This document shows positions 1 through 10,979 of a DNA stretch of 64,000 nucleotides, in pieces (position 1 is the first letter of the stretch; the number at the start of each line of letters is the position of its first letter). The notes under the pieces were generated by a model. It saw only the letters and a list, made by a program, of their open reading frames with translations, was not told where the DNA came from and did not search any database. The stretch is from contig WRAF01000005.1 of assembly GCA_009780325.1 (NCBI GenBank), forward strand, positions 1 through 64,000, in the 5' to 3' direction. Position numbers and translations under genes: made by a program. This DNA is from Bacillota bacterium (lineage in GTDB: Bacteria; Bacillota; Clostridia; Christensenellales; Pumilibacteraceae).

Positions 1-97
1 ATGAGCTTACTTTTATTTGTATGTGCCGTCAATATCATATTTCCAGAAAAATAAATAGCCGCATGTTTTCTTTGATATACTAATGTACACATAAATA

Positions 98-207
98 GAA
101 GAGATCTTATAAGCAGCATGACAAAATAGGATTTTTAAAGCAGCACAGAAATTACACTTATTAAACAAATTCAATTTATGTCATTCTGCTAAGCATCTCT
201 TATTTAT
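98..207. repeat. MITE-like inverted repeat, GTCATTCTG family
   Basis: gaGATcttataAGCAGcATGACA ... TGTCATtCTGCTaagcATCTC arms; same motif as other intergenic copies in the window. Confidence 0.6.
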
Positions 208-266
208 TATTTAACATATGCACATATTTAAATATCTTTATATGTACAAATGCTTTAATACTTATT

Positions 267-2498
267 CTACTCCCCTACTTTAAACAATTTTTCATAGTCT
301 TTGACAGCCTTATCAATAAAATACTCTAAAGCGCTATTTCTCTTTGCAATATAATCATTATCCACCATTTTCTTGATTGTATAGTCCTCTCCTACAATCA
401 CTACCATCTTTTTTGCTCTTGTTATTGCCGTATATAATAAATTTCTAGTCAATATCATTGGACTAGTCATAGGCAAAGTAATCACTATTGCATCATACTC
501 AGATCCTTGGCTTTTGTGCACAGTAATCGCATAAGACAAAATAATCTCATCTAAATTGCTATCATATATTGCACGCCGCCCGTCTTCAAACAATACCTCT
601 ACCTGCCTTGGGTCATTAGATACACTCACAATCATGCCCATATCCCCATTAAAAACACCCTGACCTATCTCGCCGTCTTTTGCCCACTCTAAATTATAAT
701 TATTTGATATCTGCATCACTTTATCACCCTCTTTTAACACCATGTCTCCCACTATAATGCTGTCCTTGTTTCCCTTATTGATTGTCGCACTCAACATCTT
801 ATTTAGATTAATTGTCCCCGCCTCTCCATTTTTCATAGGAGATAATACCTGAATTTTATCCGCCCCAATCCCTAAATATTTAGGCAATCTATTAAAAACC
901 AAATCACACGCCAACAGAGCCATATTCATAGGCATTTTTTCTTTAATAAAATAAAAATCTTTTTTTTGTGTATCGTTATCATCACTTTTTAAAATTGGCA
1001 TCATTCCATTATTAATAAGATGAGCATTAGTAATAATTTTAGAACTTTGTGCCTGTCTATATATTTGACTAAGGCGCACTCCATCCACTTTTTTTATAAT
1101 ATCTTTTAGACAGTTGCCAGCACCAACAGACGGCAGCTGGTCACTATCCCCTAACATAACCACCTTTGTCCCATCCCTAATACTCCCTAATAACGCCGAC
1201 AACACAAATACATCCACCATACTCATCTCATCAATAATCACTACCTCACTATCCAATTGCTTGCCATCGTATTTTACACTCTTACCTATAGAAAATGTCC
1301 CAATCTGATTTCCACTGTTGCTAGCAAGCGCCCTATGAATTGTAAACGCCTGTTCATTTGTCGCCTCACTCATGCGCTTTGCCGCACGCCCAGTAGGAGC
1401 CAACAATAAACACTCTAAACCACTTCTATTAAACAAATTAATTAGACACTTAATTATAGTAGTTTTACCTGTACCAGGTCCGCCCGTTATAACACACACT
1501 CCACTTGTTAAAGCCATTTTTATTGCATTTTTTTGTTCATCATTAAACTCAATCGAATATTGCTTTTCATAATCATCAATATCTTTTTCTACTTCAGCTA
1601 TTTTTTCTTCACCGCCATTTTTTATCAAATTCACTAATTTTGCTGCACTGCCATACTCTGCTTGGTACACACCTTTTAAAAAGATGGCATCATCTAAACT
1701 AGGCAAAACTATCCTCTTAATCTTATTAAAACTAGCCAGTTCATCAATCATACCTAAAATCTTATCACTTTGACCTATCAACTTTTCTACCATTTCACAT
1801 AACTCATCCACAGTTAAATAAGTATGTCCGTTTCTATCAACTGCCTCTTTTAAGCAGTGAATAACTGCAGCCCTCACCCTAAAAGGAGAATCCTTTTGAA
1901 TCCCTACACTAAATGCTATCCTATCCGCCGTCAAAAATCCTATTCCATGTATATCCTCAATTAATTTATAAGGGTTTTTTTCTACAATGACTATAGTGTC
2001 CTTTTCATACTCTTTATAAATCTTAAGCGCCATATTAATAGTGATTCCCTTTTCTTGCAAATATATCACCGCCTCTTGAAGTACTTTATTTTTAATATAA
2101 TCTTCACTTATAGCCTCTGCTTTTGCTTTAGAAAATCCTTTAATTTTTGATAATAAATGCGGTCGCTCTTGAATGACTTTCAAAGACTCCTCTCCAAAAG
2201 TATCTACTATCCTCTTTGCCGATACTTCTCCCACACCCTTAAACAGCCCGCTTCCTAAATACCTTATCAATGCCTCTTTTGATTTTGGTTCTTCCTTTTT
2301 TATAGCAACAGCCTTAAATTGATTGCCAAACTTTGGATGAACAACAAATTCCCCATCCAATACAACATACTCGCCCTCTGATAATTTAGGAAAAAACCCA
2401 ACGGCAACAGTATCTACCATGCCATTAGAGATAACCAAAATATGAAATCCGTCATCACTTTTGAAACGAATTGTTTTTATTGTGCCTGTTAGTTTCAC
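267..2498 (-). CDS. recD2: RecD2-like ATP-dependent DNA helicase (RecD/TraA family)
   Basis: Walker A ITGGPGTGKTT, DEMSMVD, LGDSDQLPSVGAG and C-terminal YAITVHKSQGSEYD / TAITRAKK motifs; HhH-containing N-terminus. Confidence 0.93.
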   Translation of the reverse strand: MKLTGTIKTIRFKSDDGFHILVISNGMVDTVAVGFFPKLSEGEYVVLDGEFVVHPKFGNQFKAVAIKKEEPKSKEALIRYLGSGLFKGVGEVSAKRIVDTFGEESLKVIQERPHLLSKIKGFSKAKAEAISEDYIKNKVLQEAVIYLQEKGITINMALKIYKEYEKDTIVIVEKNPYKLIEDIHGIGFLTADRIAFSVGIQKDSPFRVRAAVIHCLKEAVDRNGHTYLTVDELCEMVEKLIGQSDKILGMIDELASFNKIKRIVLPSLDDAIFLKGVYQAEYGSAAKLVNLIKNGGEEKIAEVEKDIDDYEKQYSIEFNDEQKNAIKMALTSGVCVITGGPGTGKTTIIKCLINLFNRSGLECLLLAPTGRAAKRMSEATNEQAFTIHRALASNSGNQIGTFSIGKSVKYDGKQLDSEVVIIDEMSMVDVFVLSALLGSIRDGTKVVMLGDSDQLPSVGAGNCLKDIIKKVDGVRLSQIYRQAQSSKIITNAHLINNGMMPILKSDDNDTQKKDFYFIKEKMPMNMALLACDLVFNRLPKYLGIGADKIQVLSPMKNGEAGTINLNKMLSATINKGNKDSIIVGDMVLKEGDKVMQISNNYNLEWAKDGEIGQGVFNGDMGMIVSVSNDPRQVEVLFEDGRRAIYDSNLDEIILSYAITVHKSQGSEYDAIVITLPMTSPMILTRNLLYTAITRAKKMVVIVGEDYTIKKMVDNDYIAKRNSALEYFIDKAVKDYEKLFKVGE

Positions 2499-2525
2499 CT
2501 ATTAAAAAATATTTTTCGCTTTCTT

Positions 2526-3263
2526 CTATCCTATTTTCTCTTCATCTACAACAATTACACTCTCTTTTAACTCTTGCATTTTTTTTGACAATTCTATTGA
2601 TTTACCTAATCCCATTGTATCTTGATATTCTGGTGGTTCTACTTCTTTAACTGTTGTATCAAAATCCTCATTATAAACTTCTCTATAGGTTTGTTTAAAC
2701 TCAATCTCTTTCCTGAATTCATTAAATAATGGCCATGTAGAGTATCCCAATTTCAAATTTTCATCTTCATTTCCTAATTTTTTCATTAATTTATAAGCGG
2801 CATTATAATCATTCATTAAAACATTTTTTGCTAAGAGAAAATCATTTTTACATTCTTCAAGATCAGAATATTTGAGATTTTTATCAATCGCCCTAATTAA
2901 TTCAGGCTTATTAATGAAACACATCTTTAATAACTTTGATAAAAATGACTCATAAAAACTAAACAATGATACTAACATACTAGAAATCAAAGTGTTCTGA
3001 GAAAAATATTGCAAATCTATTTCCTTCATAATATTGTTGTACTCATATACTTGTTTATAAGCAACAAATATTATCCCGTCCTCATTTTCCTTTATACTGT
3101 TCAATTTTTCAAACTCTTCTCTTTGTCCTTTCAATCCTTTAAGTTTAGAAGCAGTACAAGATATTAACATTTGCTCATTATTTTCTGCACTTTTAATTTG
3201 CATAATAAATGTTTTCAAAATTTTATCTGCTTCCAAATAAAAATTTTTATTTTTCATACGCAT
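2526..3263 (-). CDS. hypothetical protein
   Basis: long ORF between recD2 and metK; no recognised motif. Confidence 0.6.
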   Translation of the reverse strand: MRMKNKNFYLEADKILKTFIMQIKSAENNEQMLISCTASKLKGLKGQREEFEKLNSIKENEDGIIFVAYKQVYEYNNIMKEIDLQYFSQNTLISSMLVSLFSFYESFLSKLLKMCFINKPELIRAIDKNLKYSDLEECKNDFLLAKNVLMNDYNAAYKLMKKLGNEDENLKLGYSTWPLFNEFRKEIEFKQTYREVYNEDFDTTVKEVEPPEYQDTMGLGKSIELSKKMQELKESVIVVDEEKIG

Positions 3264-3306
3264 CCTCTTTCTTTAATTTGCCAAATTTAAACTGCAAAAT
3301 TAAATA

Positions 3307-4458
3307 TTATTTCAATTTCTCCAACCTCTCCCAAGCCAACCCATTTTTGCCAAAATGCCCATAGTTGGTAGTCTTAGAAAAAATAGGGCTGGTTAAATCC
3401 AACTGCCTAATAATACTCTTTGGTCTAAAATCAAAATTATCTTCAATGATTTTTAAAATCTTATCTTTTTCTATCTTTTCTGTCCCAAATGTCTCAATAG
3501 ATATAGACACTGGCTGTGCTTTTCCGATAGCATATGCCACTTGCAGCTGCAATCTATCCGCATATCCTGCCGCCACTATATTCTTGCATGCAAATCGCCC
3601 ATAATATGCCGCACTCCTGTCCACCTTTGTCGCATCCTTACCACTAAACGCACCGCCGCCATGAGGGCAGCTCCCCCCATAGGTATCCACAATAATTTTG
3701 CGACCAGTTAATCCGCTATCACCATGCGGTCCGCCTTTAACAAAACGACCAGTAGGATTAATAAAATATTTTGTATCCTTAGTCAATAGTTTTTTATCAA
3801 CCACCTTTTCAATAACAAACGCTTTTATATCTTTATTGATTTGTTCTTGACTAGCCTCTGGATCATGCTGTGCGGATACTACAATCGTATCAACATAAAG
3901 CGGCTTATTATTCTCATCATAAGCAACTGTCACCTGAGCCTTTCCGTCAGGTCTTAAATATCCAATTTGTCCGCTTTTTCTTACTTTACTAAGCTGCTTG
4001 GTTAAAGCATGAGCTAGCATAATAGGCAACGGCATAAATTCAGGCGTCTCATTTGAAGCATAACCAAACATCATGCCCTGATCACCCGCCCCAATATTAT
4101 CCAATTCATCTTTAAGATGCTCTTTTTTATCAACACCCATAGAAATATCTTCAGACTGCTGATTGATATATGTCAACACAGCAACAGTATTATAATCAAA
4201 GCCATACTCAGGGCGATTATACCCAATTTCCTTAATAACTCTTCTTGCTACTCCAGGGATATCAATATACTTCTTAGTATTAAATTCGCCCATCACCAAC
4301 ACCATTCCCGTTGTGCAAGCCACCTCACAAGCAATGCGGCTATCCTTATCACCTGACAATGCCTCATCTAAAATAGCATCTGCAATAGCATCGCAAACCT
4401 TATCTGGATGCCCCTCACACACACTCTCTGATGTAAACAATTTATATTTACTCATCAA
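3307..4458 (-). CDS. metK: S-adenosylmethionine synthetase
   Basis: [57 protein letters not shown] motifs. Confidence 0.98.
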   Translation of the reverse strand: MMSKYKLFTSESVCEGHPDKVCDAIADAILDEALSGDKDSRIACEVACTTGMVLVMGEFNTKKYIDIPGVARRVIKEIGYNRPEYGFDYNTVAVLTYINQQSEDISMGVDKKEHLKDELDNIGAGDQGMMFGYASNETPEFMPLPIMLAHALTKQLSKVRKSGQIGYLRPDGKAQVTVAYDENNKPLYVDTIVVSAQHDPEASQEQINKDIKAFVIEKVVDKKLLTKDTKYFINPTGRFVKGGPHGDSGLTGRKIIVDTYGGSCPHGGGAFSGKDATKVDRSAAYYGRFACKNIVAAGYADRLQLQVAYAIGKAQPVSISIETFGTEKIEKDKILKIIEDNFDFRPKSIIRQLDLTSPIFSKTTNYGHFGKNGLAWERLEKLK

Positions 4459-4475
4459 TAGTTATCTCCTTCTGC

Positions 4476-5807
4476 CTAAAATTCCCCATGCAATGCATCA
4501 ATAGGATTAGATATAGAAATTAATGCATTTTCTAAAGTTTTATTAATTTCATCTTTAACTTCTAAACTTGCCTCTAATGCACTAAATTTAGAATTACCTA
4601 TGCTGCCCATAATCCTATTAACAAACACACTATGTTTTGATAGATTCCCCTCTAATTTAGCAGGAGAAAACTTTTCTTCCTTAGTTAAAAATCTTGCCAC
4701 TTGCTCCATCGCCTCTTCATCATTTTTACCGATAGCAAACACCCCAAGCAAATTACATACACATTTAAGCTGCCCAAAATTAGAAAATTCTTCATTAACT
4801 GATTTATCAGATAACATGATTACTTCTAAGCAATAGTTAGCCTCAATTTTTCTTAATGAAAAAGCAACATTATTACCCTTTTCAATTTTCACCCATTTAT
4901 CTTTTAATTTAATCGCATATTCAATTAGTTTTTCACGATTGCTAGATAATAGTCTCACAGCACCTAAATACCAATCTACTGTAGTTATCCCAATATAAGG
5001 ATAATCCTTTGACTTGAATTTTGCTAAATCTGCCGCTCTTGCAAAAGGAGTAGGACGGTTTGTAATATTAAAATTTTCATGCTCAGAAGCGCAAGCCGCA
5101 ATAGAATAATTTGGCATCAAATTGACAAAATCAAACATTTTTTCTAAAGCTGCCTCATCCACAACATGCGGCTGATGATGCTCTGATACAATCTTACCCT
5201 GATTTTGCATTAAAGGGCGATTTTTAAAAAATAAAAACATACGCTCTTTATTTAATTCAATAGGAACCGCTCTTTTTAATAACTCATGAGAAAATCCCAC
5301 ATTATCATTACATTTTTTGCATTTCGGATAGACTTTTTTTGCCTTTTCTTCATTGTTGCAATTATAGTCTTGTCCAGTATACACTACCTCAATTTTACCT
5401 TTAGTCGCCTTAGCTTCCCATTTTTTATTAACAGGCTGAATATATCCGCTTTTAACACCATAATCTAACAAAAAATCAAAACCTTTTGCTATCGATGCCC
5501 CCATAAAAAGATCAGCCATCTCACCAGGACGCTTAGTTACACAATCCATGATTTTTCTTTTCAAATCCGATGCGCACTCTTGCGCAACAACCTTATTTGC
5601 AACAGCAAAATTAGCTAAAGCATTTAATAATTCAGCTGGATTATTCATGCTTTCAGCTTCATCATAGTTAATCTCATACTCTTCATAATCTTTTAAATTA
5701 AGCAAAGCTAAAATTTTGTTTCTAGCATAGACATAGTCTAATTCGTCTAACATTAAATGTGCATTTGCATAATGCAACAATGCTTCAATAGTTGGGAAAA
5801 TTTCCAT
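4476..5807 (-). CDS. divergent type-2 galactose-1-phosphate uridylyltransferase homolog lacking the usual HDHxQGG motif
   Basis: N-terminal ALLHYANAHLMLDELDYVYARNKILALL and YPKCKKCNDNVGF resemble GalT type 2; the expected catalytic His motif region reads ACASEHENFNITNRPTPFARAADL. Confidence 0.6.
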   Translation of the reverse strand: MEIFPTIEALLHYANAHLMLDELDYVYARNKILALLNLKDYEEYEINYDEAESMNNPAELLNALANFAVANKVVAQECASDLKRKIMDCVTKRPGEMADLFMGASIAKGFDFLLDYGVKSGYIQPVNKKWEAKATKGKIEVVYTGQDYNCNNEEKAKKVYPKCKKCNDNVGFSHELLKRAVPIELNKERMFLFFKNRPLMQNQGKIVSEHHQPHVVDEAALEKMFDFVNLMPNYSIAACASEHENFNITNRPTPFARAADLAKFKSKDYPYIGITTVDWYLGAVRLLSSNREKLIEYAIKLKDKWVKIEKGNNVAFSLRKIEANYCLEVIMLSDKSVNEEFSNFGQLKCVCNLLGVFAIGKNDEEAMEQVARFLTKEEKFSPAKLEGNLSKHSVFVNRIMGSIGNSKFSALEASLEVKDEINKTLENALISISNPIDALHGEF

Positions 5808-5869
5808 TTTTATATACTCCTTCTTACTTTTTATAAAAAGTAAGCAAAAAATTTTTAATCATTTTTACT

Positions 5870-6580
5870 TTATTCTGGTTTTGCAACATTAATAAACTTT
5901 GCAACATTAAAACCTGTCCATGGATTAGTCTCAGGCGGAAAAACTTTAAAACTCAAAATTTGGTCGGTAGTCGGATGTTTAAATTTTAAATGATACGCAA
6001 ACAATGCTAAGTTTTGCCCTTTGCCAACATTTGCCCCATACTTTACATCCCCAAATAACACAGCCCCAGCGTTTGCCATCTGCACACGCACCTGATGCGG
6101 CCGCCCTGTCACCAAACTCACCTCAATCAAACTATATCCCCCCTCATCCTCACACACCACATAATCTAATATAGCCTCTTTTGCATTCTCATTTGTCGCA
6201 GGTGCAATCCTCACCCTATTGTTTTTCTCATCTTTTTCTAAATAATTTATTAACCGCCCCCTATTATCTCTTGGCCGCCCTATTGTCACACACAAATACT
6301 TTTTTTCAATTTCTTTTTTTCTCATTTGCTCGCTAAGCCTTGCCGCCGCCTTTGATGTTTTAGCAAACACCATTACCCCGCCAGTAGGTCTATCCAATCT
6401 ATGCACTAATCCTAAATATACATTGCCTAGCTTATTATGTTTTTCTTTTAAATATTCTTTAATAAGCGTAAGCATATCCTTATCACCTGTGCTATCCTCT
6501 TGAGACGGAACATTTTGCGGCTTTAGCACAACAATGACATGGTTGTCCTCATGGAGTATAATTAATTCTTCACTTTTCAT
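5870..6580 (-). CDS. RluA-family pseudouridine synthase
   Basis: GLVHRLDRPTGGVMVFAKTSKAAARLSEQ, GRPHQVRVQMA motifs; internal Met (MKSEELIIL) at 6580 is a likelier start than 6634. Confidence 0.92.
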   Translation of the reverse strand: MKSEELIILHEDNHVIVVLKPQNVPSQEDSTGDKDMLTLIKEYLKEKHNKLGNVYLGLVHRLDRPTGGVMVFAKTSKAAARLSEQMRKKEIEKKYLCVTIGRPRDNRGRLINYLEKDEKNNRVRIAPATNENAKEAILDYVVCEDEGGYSLIEVSLVTGRPHQVRVQMANAGAVLFGDVKYGANVGKGQNLALFAYHLKFKHPTTDQILSFKVFPPETNPWTGFNVAKFINVAKPE

Positions 6581-6581
6581 T

Positions 6582-7487
6582 TCATTTGTTCCTCCATAAT
6601 CCACTGCACCCACAAGGCAAATAAATTTTTTCATCTGTGGGAATCGTCAATTCATAACCGTCCACAATGCCTTTTAAATCTTTTAACGCAAGACTAAGTA
6701 TATTTTTGATTACCGTCGGCTGCAGTCCAGTAGTATAGCTGTTTATTAAAAAGAATATTGGATTATCTGACAAAACTTTGCTAGCTTCTAAAACAAGCGA
6801 AAACAAGTTATCCTCTATTTTCCACATCTCTCCGTTTGGTCCTCGTCCAAAAGACGGGGGATCCATGATTATTGCATCGTACTTGTTGCCTCGCTTTACC
6901 TCTCTTTGCACAAACTTAAAGCAATCATCAATAATCAAACGAATATTTGTGTCCGATAATTTAGCATTTTGCGCCGCCCTATCCACCATACCTTTTGCCG
7001 CATCAACATGCGTCACCTTTGCCCCAGCTTTAGCACAAGCAATAGATGCTGCGCCTGTATAAGCAAATAGATTTAAAACGGTAATTGGTGATTTATTATC
7101 TTTTGTACAGTGAAGAACCCCATCCTTTTTAATTATATCTTGCTCTATCAATCCTCGCATTATATCCCAATTAATACTTTGCTCAGGAAACAACCCTGTA
7201 TGCTTAAAACCCATGGGTTTGATTAAAAAATTTAAGTCCTTATATGCTATTTTCCACTCACTAGGAAACGATTTAATCGTTTCCCAATAACCGCCGCCGC
7301 TTTTGCTGCGCTTATAAACCGCATTTAGTCCGCCATATTTTGATAGCTTAAAACTAGCAGGCCAAATGACTTGAGGGTCTGGTCTAAGCAGTATCACATC
7401 CCCCCACCGCTCTAACTTTTGTCCATCCCCTGTTGCTATTATTTGATAATCTTTCCAATTATTTGTTATACTTTGTCTTTCAGTCAA
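6582..7487 (-). CDS. class I SAM-dependent methyltransferase (RlmI/RlmK-like)
   Basis: VLNLFAYTGAASIACAKAGAKVTHVDAAKGMVDRAAQNA, AIIMDPPSFGRGPNGEMWKIE motifs. Confidence 0.88.
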   Translation of the reverse strand: MTERQSITNNWKDYQIIATGDGQKLERWGDVILLRPDPQVIWPASFKLSKYGGLNAVYKRSKSGGGYWETIKSFPSEWKIAYKDLNFLIKPMGFKHTGLFPEQSINWDIMRGLIEQDIIKKDGVLHCTKDNKSPITVLNLFAYTGAASIACAKAGAKVTHVDAAKGMVDRAAQNAKLSDTNIRLIIDDCFKFVQREVKRGNKYDAIIMDPPSFGRGPNGEMWKIEDNLFSLVLEASKVLSDNPIFFLINSYTTGLQPTVIKNILSLALKDLKGIVDGYELTIPTDEKIYLPCGCSGLWRNK

Positions 7488-7569
7488 ATGCTGCTCCTTT
7501 TTTTAAACGGCTGAAATTCTTACAATCGCTTATATGCTCCCCTCAATAAGAATCTTAATCCATTAAAAT

Positions 7570-10500
7570 TTAAACCCTTTTCACTTGCAATTTTACCAAT
7601 TTTCCATTGATATTGCTCTCTATCATTCCGTCAATTTGACCTATCACAATTTTACATGCCTGAACATCTTCTTTTATCTCACTCTCAAATTCTCTAATTA
7701 CCTGACCAATCTCATCATCTCCCGCCACACCTAACACAATCTTATCTGTCACTTCAAAACCACTATCCTTTCTCATAGCCTGCACTTTAGAAACCAACTC
7801 TCTATAATATCCTTCTTTAATTAGACTCTCATTTAACTTTATATCTAAAATGACACTAACACCATGCCCGCTTGCCGCACTAAATCCAGCTGCATTAATA
7901 ACATTAAATAAAATATCATCTTTAGCAAGCACAACTTTCTCTCCGCCCAATTCCACCTCATAATCACCATCCTTGACTGCATTATATACATTCATTCCAT
8001 TTTCAGCAAGGTGCTGTTTTATTAACCCCAGCTTAGCCCCATACTTTGGTCCAAGCGTCTTTAATTGCGGCTTTAATTCATAAGATACATACTCATCCGC
8101 ATTATTAATAAACTCTAATTCCTTAACATTAAGTTCACCTTTTAATATCTCAACCAACTCTCCATCCACCCTTTTTTCACTTGCAACAAGCATTCTTTTT
8201 AATGGCTGTCTTGTTTTAATATTTACAGTATTTCTAGCAGCACGCCCTAAATACGCCGCCTCTAAAATCAATGCCATTCCGTCCTCTAAATTTTTATCAA
8301 TGTACTTTTTATCAGCTTTTGGATAATCACATAAATGCACCGATTCAGCACCTTTTTCAACACGCCTAACGATATTTTGATAAATCATTTCACTCATAAA
8401 CGGCACAAATGGGGCTGTAATCAACGAAAGCATTTTTAAAGTATGATACAGCGTCATAAAACATGCCTGTTTGTCACTATCAAACCCACTCGCCCAAAAT
8501 CTCTCACGACTACGCCTAATATACCAATTAGACAGCTTGTCCACAAACTCAATTATCTCTTTAGAAGACTCAACAATCTTATAATCCTCTAAATTTTTAT
8601 CCACTTTTTCTATCAAAGAATTTAAACCCGACAACAGCCACTTATCCATTAAAGATAACTTGCATTTATTAAGATTGTACTTTGATGGATCAAACTTATC
8701 AATATCCGCATACAAGCAATAAAATGAATAGGTGTTCCATAAAGTCCCTAAAAACTTTCTTTGAGACTCTACTACCATGTCATATGAAAATCTAGATGAT
8801 AAATATAAAGCCGACCCAGAATAAAAATACCACCTGACTGCATCTGCCCCAGCCTTATCAATCACCTCATCAGGAGCAACAACATTGCCCTTTGACTTTG
8901 ACATTTTAATGCCATTTTTATCAGACACATGCCCTAGTACTATACAATTTTTAAAAGCAGGTTTATTAAATAAAAGAGCAGAAATAGCCAATAAAGTATA
9001 AAACCAGCCACGAGTTTGATCCACCGCTTCAGAAATAAATTGTGCCGGAAAAGTTTTTTCAAAAATATCTTTATTTTTAAATGGATAATGATACTGTGCA
9101 AAAGGCATGCTGCCACTATCATACCAACAATCTATCACCTCATGCGTGCGCTTCATTTTTTTACTGCACTTAGTACAATTAATTAAAACACTATCTACAT
9201 ATGGCTTGTGCAATTCAATGTCTTTTTTTATTCCGCCCCTTTCTATTAGCTCTGCCTTGCTTCCAATACACTCCATCGCCCCGCATTCACAAACCCAAAT
9301 AGGCAGCGGCGTCCCCCAATACCTTTCTCTTGACAACCCCCAGTCCACTACATTCTCTAAAAAGTTTGCCATCCTTCCCTTGCCTATACTATCAGGCAGC
9401 CAATTAATTTTTGCATTGTTCTTTAATAATTTATTCTTTAAGCTAGTCATTTTGATAAACCAAGTAGGTCTAGCATAATACAAAAGCGGTGTATCGCATC
9501 TCCAGCAAAACGGATAAGAATGCTCATATTTTTCAGTTGAAAATAATAAACCCTTTTCTTTTAATTCTTTAATCAAATGTTTATCCGCATCTTTGACAAA
9601 AACACCGGCATAGCTGCCAGACTCACTATTAAACTTGCCCGCCTCATCCACCAATTGAATAAATGGTAAATCATATTTTTTGCCGACTCTAGCATCATCC
9701 TCACCAAATGCAGGCGCAATGTGAACAACACCTGTTCCGCTGTCTAGCGTAACATAAGTATCGTTAGTGATAAAATGAGCTTTCAATTTTTTGTCATTCT
9801 GAGCACAACGAAGAATCTCATCCTTATTAACAGTCTTATTATAAAAATCAAACAACGGCTCATACTCTAAGTTCTCAAAATCTTTACCCTTTCTAGTTTC
9901 AACAATCCTGTATGTGCCATCCTCAAAATGCTTGCCTACTAACTCTTTTGCAAGTATATATCTACTTCCCTCACTCTCCACCACACTATACTCATAATCA
10001 GGATGCATACACAAAGCCGCATTAGACGGCAGCGTCCAAGGCGTTGTTGTCCACGCTAATATAAATAAATTATCATCACCCTTAAGCTTAAACTTAACAA
10101 CAGCCGTATCATCTTTAACATCTTTATATCCTTGTGCCACCTCATGAGATGACAGGGCAGTCCCGCACCTAGGACAATACGGTACAATCTTATGCCCCTT
10201 ATATATCAAGCCTTTTTTGAAAATTTCTGATAGCGACCACCAAACAGACTCAATATATTCATCACTATATGTCACATAGGGTTTGTCCATATCCACCCAA
10301 TAACCAATTCTATCCGACATTTTCTCCCACTCGCTAACATATTTAAACACACTCTCTTTGCACTTTTTTATAAACGACTCAACCCCATACCCCTCTATCT
10401 CGCCCTTTCCGTCCAGTCCTAAACTCTTTTCAACCTCAAGTTCAACAGGCAAACCATGCGTATCCCAGCCAGCTTTACGCCTAACATTAAACCCCTTCAT

Positions 10501-10719
10501 AGTTTTATATCTAGGAATAACATCCTTAATAACCCTAGTCAAAACATGCCCAATATGAGGCATGCCGTTTGCCGTAGGCGGTCCGTCATAAAAAGAAAAC
10601 TCTTTTTTATCCTTATTCTTATCCAATGATTTATTAAAAATATCGTTTTTCTTCCAAAACGAAATTATATCTTTTTCTCTGTCTACAAAATTTAAATTTG
10701 AATCTACTTTGTCGTACAT
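7570..10719 (-). CDS. ileS: isoleucyl-tRNA synthetase
   Basis: DGPPTANGMPHIGHVLTRVIKD (HIGH), KMSKSKGNVVAPDEVI (KMSKS), LAWTTTPWTLPSNAAL editing-domain motif. Confidence 0.98.
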   Translation of the reverse strand: MYDKVDSNLNFVDREKDIISFWKKNDIFNKSLDKNKDKKEFSFYDGPPTANGMPHIGHVLTRVIKDVIPRYKTMKGFNVRRKAGWDTHGLPVELEVEKSLGLDGKGEIEGYGVESFIKKCKESVFKYVSEWEKMSDRIGYWVDMDKPYVTYSDEYIESVWWSLSEIFKKGLIYKGHKIVPYCPRCGTALSSHEVAQGYKDVKDDTAVVKFKLKGDDNLFILAWTTTPWTLPSNAALCMHPDYEYSVVESEGSRYILAKELVGKHFEDGTYRIVETRKGKDFENLEYEPLFDFYNKTVNKDEILRCAQNDKKLKAHFITNDTYVTLDSGTGVVHIAPAFGEDDARVGKKYDLPFIQLVDEAGKFNSESGSYAGVFVKDADKHLIKELKEKGLLFSTEKYEHSYPFCWRCDTPLLYYARPTWFIKMTSLKNKLLKNNAKINWLPDSIGKGRMANFLENVVDWGLSRERYWGTPLPIWVCECGAMECIGSKAELIERGGIKKDIELHKPYVDSVLINCTKCSKKMKRTHEVIDCWYDSGSMPFAQYHYPFKNKDIFEKTFPAQFISEAVDQTRGWFYTLLAISALLFNKPAFKNCIVLGHVSDKNGIKMSKSKGNVVAPDEVIDKAGADAVRWYFYSGSALYLSSRFSYDMVVESQRKFLGTLWNTYSFYCLYADIDKFDPSKYNLNKCKLSLMDKWLLSGLNSLIEKVDKNLEDYKIVESSKEIIEFVDKLSNWYIRRSRERFWASGFDSDKQACFMTLYHTLKMLSLITAPFVPFMSEMIYQNIVRRVEKGAESVHLCDYPKADKKYIDKNLEDGMALILEAAYLGRAARNTVNIKTRQPLKRMLVASEKRVDGELVEILKGELNVKELEFINNADEYVSYELKPQLKTLGPKYGAKLGLIKQHLAENGMNVYNAVKDGDYEVELGGEKVVLAKDDILFNVINAAGFSAASGHGVSVILDIKLNESLIKEGYYRELVSKVQAMRKDSGFEVTDKIVLGVAGDDEIGQVIREFESEIKEDVQACKIVIGQIDGMIESNINGKLVKLQVKRV
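9790..9822 (-). repeat. dispersed TGTCATTCTGAGC...GAAGAATCTC repeat embedded in ileS
   Basis: + strand ttgtcattctgagcacaacgaagaatctcatcc; encodes KDEILRCAQNDK within IleS. Confidence 0.75.
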
Positions 10720-10885
10720 AAAATACCTCCTTATATTTTATTATAATAAATGAAATTCTTCACTCTTAAGAATGATAAATTTAAAGATCACAAAACATAA
10801 AATTCTATCATTCTGCAAAAGCCCATTTTAAGCGGCATTAGATAAAGAATCCCATTTATATAAAACATTTCCTTTCTTAAAAAAT

Positions 10886-10923
10886 AAGACAGCGTAAGTA
10901 GAAAATACTTCTCACGCCGTCTT
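10886..10923 (-). terminator. terminator-like hairpin downstream of SRP RNA
   Basis: aagacagcgtaagtag-aaaata-cttctcacgccgtctt imperfect inverted repeat followed on the minus strand by T-rich sequence. Confidence 0.55.
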
Positions 10924-10979
10924 TAATAAGTGCTCTGCTGCTTTTATCACAGCTATCATCGCACCTAAAGACAAAAAAA

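Noticed and set aside
1114-1308. Short ORFs antisense to longer genes (e.g. 1114-1308, 1372-1572, 3365-3604, 4117-4356, 9107-9478, 15806-16063, 21063-21383, 22128-22496, 41759-42079, 42724-43011, 62486-62767)
   Set aside because: They overlap well-supported conserved genes on the opposite strand and have low-complexity or non-family-like translations; treated as shadow ORFs.
10720-10885. T-box riboswitch upstream of ileS
   Set aside because: No T-box sequence (TGGNACCGCG-like) or specifier structure could be seen.
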